A stretch of DNA of 64,000 nt from Flavobacterium aquatile LMG 4008 = ATCC 11947 (GTDB taxonomy: Bacteria; Bacteroidota; Bacteroidia; Flavobacteriales; Flavobacteriaceae). The notes under the pieces are model-generated. The model was not told where the DNA came from. It ran no database searches and saw nothing but the letters and a program-made list of their open reading frames with translations. The DNA is taken from positions 682,001 to 746,000 of the forward strand of contig NZ_JRHH01000003.1 in NCBI RefSeq assembly GCF_000757385.1, in the 5' to 3' direction. The position numbers and the translations under genes are program-made. The first letter of the stretch is position 1, and each line of letters starts with the position of its first letter. Of this stretch, positions 60,775 through 64,000 are shown piece by piece.

Positions 60775-61527
60775 TTAAATAGCGTTCACTATAGCAACAA
60801 AATCATCAGCTTTTAATGCTGCACCACCAATTAATCCGCCATCAACATCGGGTTTTCCGAAGATTTCTTGAGCATTATCTGGTTTTACACTTCCACCGTA
60901 AAGGATAGAAACGTTTTCTGCAATTTCGCTTCCATAAGTGTGACGAACTGTTTCTCTAATAAAAGCGTGCATCTCTTGAGCTTGCTCTGGGCTAGCAGTT
61001 TCGCCAGTTCCGATTGCCCAAACTGGTTCGTAAGCCAAAATAATATCTTGCCAAGCCTCTTTTTCTAAATGAAATAATCCATCGCGCAATTGATTTTCAA
61101 CTACATTAAAATGTTGTTCGTCTTTTCTATCTTTTAATTCTTCTCCAAAGCAAAAAATCACTGTCATATCGTGACGTAGCGCAGTATCAACTTTTGTAGC
61201 AATTAAAGCATCGGTTTCGTGAAAAATTGAACGTCTTTCTGAATGTCCTAAAATGACTGTGTTTACACCAACACTTTTCAACATATCTGCCGAAATTTCT
61301 CCTGTGTAAGCACCATTTTCATTTTGATGCATATTCTGTGCAGCAACTGTAATGTTGGTAAACTCTAAATGATCTACAGCTGAAGCCAAATTAACAAAAG
61401 TTGGAGCTACAATAATTTGCACCTCTTTGTCTTCTGGTAATTTATCGATTAATTCATTCAATAAATCTTCAGTTTCCTCACTGTTTTTGTTCATTTTCCA
61501 ATTTCCTGCAACAATTTTAGTTCTCAT
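60775..61527 (-). CDS. tpiA: Triosephosphate isomerase
   Basis: The 250-aa TIM barrel has KIVAGNWKMNKN at the start, His95 region LGHSERRSIF, catalytic Glu in YEPVWAIGTG, and the phosphate loop GGSVKPDN and GGLIGGAAL. Length is standard. It interconverts dihydroxyacetone phosphate and glyceraldehyde 3-phosphate. It is third in a likely minus-strand operon with the two genes upstream (5-bp gap). Confidence 0.98.
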   Translation of the reverse strand: MRTKIVAGNWKMNKNSEETEDLLNELIDKLPEDKEVQIIVAPTFVNLASAVDHLEFTNITVAAQNMHQNENGAYTGEISADMLKSVGVNTVILGHSERRSIFHETDALIATKVDTALRHDMTVIFCFGEELKDRKDEQHFNVVENQLRDGLFHLEKEAWQDIILAYEPVWAIGTGETASPEQAQEMHAFIRETVRHTYGSEIAENVSILYGGSVKPDNAQEIFGKPDVDGGLIGGAALKADDFVAIVNAI

Positions 61528-61532
61528 TTTTA

Positions 61533-62036
61533 TTATTTTAAGGCTTGATTAATTTTGTCAAAATCTTTTTCTATTGCTCTGTATAAGGTAACTTCCATTT
61601 CACCACGAACAATAATATATCTTGGAATCCAATCTAAATCAATTGATTGTCCAAAACTACCTTTCATTCCTTTTTCATCGTTCACCCAATAGTGTTCTCC
61701 TACAATTTCATGTTTTTTAATTCCTTCATTCCACTTTTCAAAAGATTTATCCATAGAAATAAATACATATACAACTTCAGGATTCTCTTTCTGAATTTCT
61801 TTTAATTTAGGCATCGCTTTTACGCAATCGCTACACCATGAAGCCCAAACTTCAATTAATATTGTTTTTCCTTTATGTTTTTCCAGAATATCTCTAAAAG
61901 CAGTTTCTTTACTTTCTGAATTTAGTACGATTCCGTTTAATGCTTCCTCAGAAAACTGCGTTTCTTGCGCATTAGTACACGATATTGTTGTCATAACGAT
62001 ACTTAAAATTAGGAGTATGTTTTTCATAGTTTTCAT
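61533..62036 (-). CDS. TlpA-like thioredoxin-fold lipoprotein
   Basis: The 167-aa protein has a lipobox TTISCTNA. Its thioredoxin fold carries the CxxC motif WCSDC in VWASWCSDCVKAMP, a His-Tyr-Trp segment and cis-Pro WIPRYII. It is a periplasmic disulfide oxidoreductase. It overlaps functionally with the DoxX/MauE protein encoded 7 bp upstream, which suggests a redox pair. Confidence 0.9.
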   Translation of the reverse strand: MKTMKNILLILSIVMTTISCTNAQETQFSEEALNGIVLNSESKETAFRDILEKHKGKTILIEVWASWCSDCVKAMPKLKEIQKENPEVVYVFISMDKSFEKWNEGIKKHEIVGEHYWVNDEKGMKGSFGQSIDLDWIPRYIIVRGEMEVTLYRAIEKDFDKINQALK

Positions 62037-62043
62037 TTTTAAA

Positions 62044-63147
62044 TTATAATTTTAGTTGATCACTATCATTGTGATGTAATTTTTGTTTGATAGTTCCTTT
62101 TTCAAGAACAATAATACTCGGGTTGGCTCTTTCAATTGTTTTAATTGCTATTGCATCACAGAAATAGTAATCAAAAGTTTGACCATATTTTTTCTTAACC
62201 GCAGCAGTTTTGTCTTTTGAAGCTGTTAATCCAACCACTTTATATCCTTTTGCTTTAGCTTCAAGATTAATTTTCTCTAATTTTTGCAAACCAGCATCAT
62301 CCGCTTTATCCAAATCGTATGCTGTAAATATAATCAATTTTGGTTCTTGTAATAACGCGTCTTTATAATCAGTTCCATCTAATTCTAAAGCAAAATCGTG
62401 AATTGGTGGTACATAACCTTCTTTAATTACTTTGTCTTTACGTTCCACAAAAACGGCATCCGATGGAATTTTTCCGTCCATTAAATCTTTTTCAGTAAAC
62501 TGAGTATCAACTCCTTTTACTTTGTAAACGAAAATCATTTCTACAACACTTTTTTCAGCATTTGCAGGAACTTCCATTCCTTTTTGAATGTTATTTCCCA
62601 CTTTATAAGGTCTAAAATCTTTTAATGGTAAATGATTTAAAACCCAATATCCCATGAAAGCTGATAAAACAATACTTAAAATAGCCAATATATTCTGAAC
62701 TTTATCACTAAATAATGGCTTCACCAATTTCATATTGAAGAATAAAATCAGAATGAAAACCAATAAAACAACGTCTTTTGTAAACGATTCCCAAGGTGTT
62801 AGTTTCAATGCATCGCCAAAACAACCACAATCTTTAACTACATCAAAATAAGCTGAATAGAATGTTAAAAAGGTAAAAAATACTATTAGAATTAATAAAC
62901 TCCAAATGGTGAATTTTGTTTTGTATCCAATTAAAAGCATTACACCCAAAACAACTTCCAAAATCACTAAAAACAGAGCTAAAGCTAATGTATAAGGAAC
63001 TAAAAACGGAATATTAAAAACGGTTTCACTAAAATATTCTGCCAATTTATACGAAAAGCCAACTGGATCATTAAGTTTAATTAAGCCCGAAATAATGAAC
63101 AATATTCCGACGAAAATTCTAGAAAACTGGGTAATTATGTTTTTCAT
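62044..63147 (-). CDS. DoxX/MauE-type membrane protein, BT_3928 family
   Basis: The 367-aa protein has an N-terminal four-helix DoxX/MauE part (about 1-145) with RIFVGILFIISGLIKLNDP and DCGCFGDALKLTPWE. The paired Cys (CGCFG) is the MauE redox motif. One more helix follows (about 150-170). A C-terminal part (about 180-367) looks thioredoxin-like but lacks CxxC. This order matches the BT_3928 family of Bacteroidota. It likely passes reducing power to the TlpA-like protein. A TAACTTTG -7 element is at 63163-63170. Confidence 0.87.
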   Translation of the reverse strand: MKNIITQFSRIFVGILFIISGLIKLNDPVGFSYKLAEYFSETVFNIPFLVPYTLALALFLVILEVVLGVMLLIGYKTKFTIWSLLILIVFFTFLTFYSAYFDVVKDCGCFGDALKLTPWESFTKDVVLLVFILILFFNMKLVKPLFSDKVQNILAILSIVLSAFMGYWVLNHLPLKDFRPYKVGNNIQKGMEVPANAEKSVVEMIFVYKVKGVDTQFTEKDLMDGKIPSDAVFVERKDKVIKEGYVPPIHDFALELDGTDYKDALLQEPKLIIFTAYDLDKADDAGLQKLEKINLEAKAKGYKVVGLTASKDKTAAVKKKYGQTFDYYFCDAIAIKTIERANPSIIVLEKGTIKQKLHHNDSDQLKL

Positions 63148-63211
63148 ATTTTAAATTTTGTACAAAGTTAAAGTAGATATTTTAATAGTGATGTTAATGA
63201 ATTGTTATTGT

Positions 63212-63236
63212 GTCATTGCGAGGAACGAAGCAATCT
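63212..63236. repeat. REP-like element GTCATTGCGAGGAACGAAGC
   Basis: This 25-bp element contains ATTGC/GCAAT arms around a GA-rich loop. Similar GTCATTGCGAGG sequences are dispersed in flavobacterial intergenic regions. It lies between the DUF1599 and DoxX genes. Confidence 0.65.
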
Positions 63237-63253
63237 TACTATTAGCTTGAAAA

Positions 63254-63793
63254 CTAAAACTTCTTCATTAAAATCAAAGCAAAAATCGAATAATTAATCA
63301 TGTCTTGATAGTTAGCATCAATACCTTCAGATACCAATGTTTTTCCTTTATTATCTTCAATTTGTTTTACACGAAGTAACTTCTGCAAAATCAAATCGGT
63401 TAATGAACTTACTCTCATTTCGCGCCAAGCTTCACCATAATCATGGTTTTTGGCTTCCATTAAAGTTTTGGTCAAAGTTACTTTTTCGTCATAAAGTTGG
63501 GTTGCTTTTTCAACACCTAAATCAGGTTGTTCAACTACACCCAAATCCAACTGAATCAAAGCCATAATGCAATAATTAATAATTCCGATGAATTCTCCGG
63601 TTTCATCTTCATCCACTTTGCGCACTTCGTTTTCTTGTAAACTTCTAATACGTTGTGCTTTTATAAAAATTTGGTCAGTAAGCGATGGCAATCGTAAAAT
63701 GCGCCAAGCACTTCCATAATCGGTCATTTTTTTGATAAATAAATCACGGCAAACGCCAATTACTTTATCATATTCTTGTGAAGTATTCTTCAT
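63254..63793 (-). CDS. DUF1599-domain protein
   Basis: The protein is 179 aa from the ATG at 63793. The upstream start at 63823 adds a leader with no homology pattern. Two similar halves each carry the DYGxAWR motif (MTDYGSAWRILRLPSLTDQI and HDYGEAWREMRVSSLTDLIL). This is the DUF1599 form found in Bacteroidota. Function is unknown. It is divergent from folP, with which it is commonly neighboured. Confidence 0.88.
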   Translation of the reverse strand: MKNTSQEYDKVIGVCRDLFIKKMTDYGSAWRILRLPSLTDQIFIKAQRIRSLQENEVRKVDEDETGEFIGIINYCIMALIQLDLGVVEQPDLGVEKATQLYDEKVTLTKTLMEAKNHDYGEAWREMRVSSLTDLILQKLLRVKQIEDNKGKTLVSEGIDANYQDMINYSIFALILMKKF

Positions 63794-63840
63794 TAAATGG
63801 TATATTTGTATGAATTTTTTCAAAAGTACAGATTTTTTCT

Positions 63841-63880
63841 CTGAAATCTAAAATCTAAAATCTAAATTCTGAAATCTAAG
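63841..63880. repeat. AATCTAAA short tandem repeats
   Basis: Units of the form AAATCTA recur five times (TCTAAAATCTAAAATCTAAA). The same kind of sequence appears at 25491-25521 and 45889-45915. It is a common flavobacterial intergenic simple repeat. It directly precedes the folP start. Confidence 0.6.
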
Positions 63881-63885
63881 CGAGA

Positions 63886-64000
63886 ATGACAATCAATTGT
63901 AACGGAAAACTCATCGATTTAACAACTCCCAAAGTAATGGGAATTTTAAATTGTACGCCAGATTCTTTTTACGATGGCGGAAAATATAAAAGTGAATCGC
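63886..64000 (+). CDS. folP: Dihydropteroate synthase, start only
   Basis: The ATG at 63886 opens a frame reading KVMGILNCTPDSFYDGGKY, the conserved N-terminal motif of dihydropteroate synthase in folate synthesis. The gene is cut by the window end after 38 codons. The bases around the start (GAGAATGAC) resemble one end of a GTCATTCTCG-type repeat in reverse. Confidence 0.9.
   Translation, partial: MTINCNGKLIDLTTPKVMGILNCTPDSFYDGGKYKSES

Overview
This window is chromosomal DNA of a Bacteroidota bacterium, most likely a Flavobacterium or close relative in the Flavobacteriaceae. The evidence is AT-rich DNA, promoters of the TTG-N17-23-TAnnTTTG type without Shine-Dalgarno sites, T9SS type B sorting domains, the archaeal/eukaryotic-type ProRS, a fused CcoN-CcoO oxidase subunit, 2TM-domain proteins beside a LytS/LytTR pair, and META, DUF5606, DUF1599 and BT_3928-type proteins. 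No rRNA operon, CRISPR array, integrase or complete insertion sequence was seen.

Layout. 1-8.8 kb is mostly core: a FadL-type porin cut by the left edge, a Trp/Tyr/Gly-rich lipoprotein, proS, two identical tRNA-Glu genes, rpsT, a kinase/response-regulator pair and typA. 8.8-12.0 kb is an accessory patch between two near-identical terminators. It holds paralogous small lipoproteins, an XRE regulator, an array of 21-bp repeats and a protein of unknown function. 12-23.6 kb encodes two large T9SS-secreted surface proteins, an ABC-2 exporter, an Omp85-like barrel and a small Cys protein. 23.8-27 kb has NdpA, a pRiA4b ORF-3-like protein, an LpxR-type outer-membrane deacylase and a VOC protein.

27-34.5 kb is a signalling block. 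A short TonB-dependent receptor, a TPR-like exported protein, a LytS-type kinase fused to a 2TM domain, two free 2TM proteins and a LytTR regulator are followed by two thioredoxin-fold proteins. A toxin-antitoxin pair with a frameshifted toxin sits inside it. Paired 9-bp direct repeats 21 bp apart lie upstream of both the receptor and the TPR/LytS operon and look like LytTR sites. 34.5-44 kb carries a phosphatidyltransferase, heme A synthase, CCA-adding enzyme, Sua5, an LpxL-like acyltransferase, a glycosyltransferase/Stealth cluster and dapD. 44-49.3 kb has META lipoprotein, ruvX, def, DUF5606, mazG, an APC permease and an ABM-fold protein. A beta-carbonic anhydrase is paired with a bestrophin.

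51-60.7 kb is a full cbb3 oxidase locus: an Fnr-like regulator divergent from ccoI, then ccoS, ccoNO, ccoQ, ccoP, ccoG, ccoH, a TauE/SafE-like protein and a YdcH-like protein. Two 16-bp palindromes of the form TATGAY-N4-ATCATA precede ccoI and ccoS at the same distance from the -7 elements. They suggest that the adjacent regulator activates both units. The right end is tpiA, a TlpA-like protein, a DoxX/MauE protein, DUF1599 and the start of folP. The most interesting material is the regulatory DNA (the Fnr boxes, the LytTR repeats and the 21-bp phased array) and the bestrophin/carbonic anhydrase pair.
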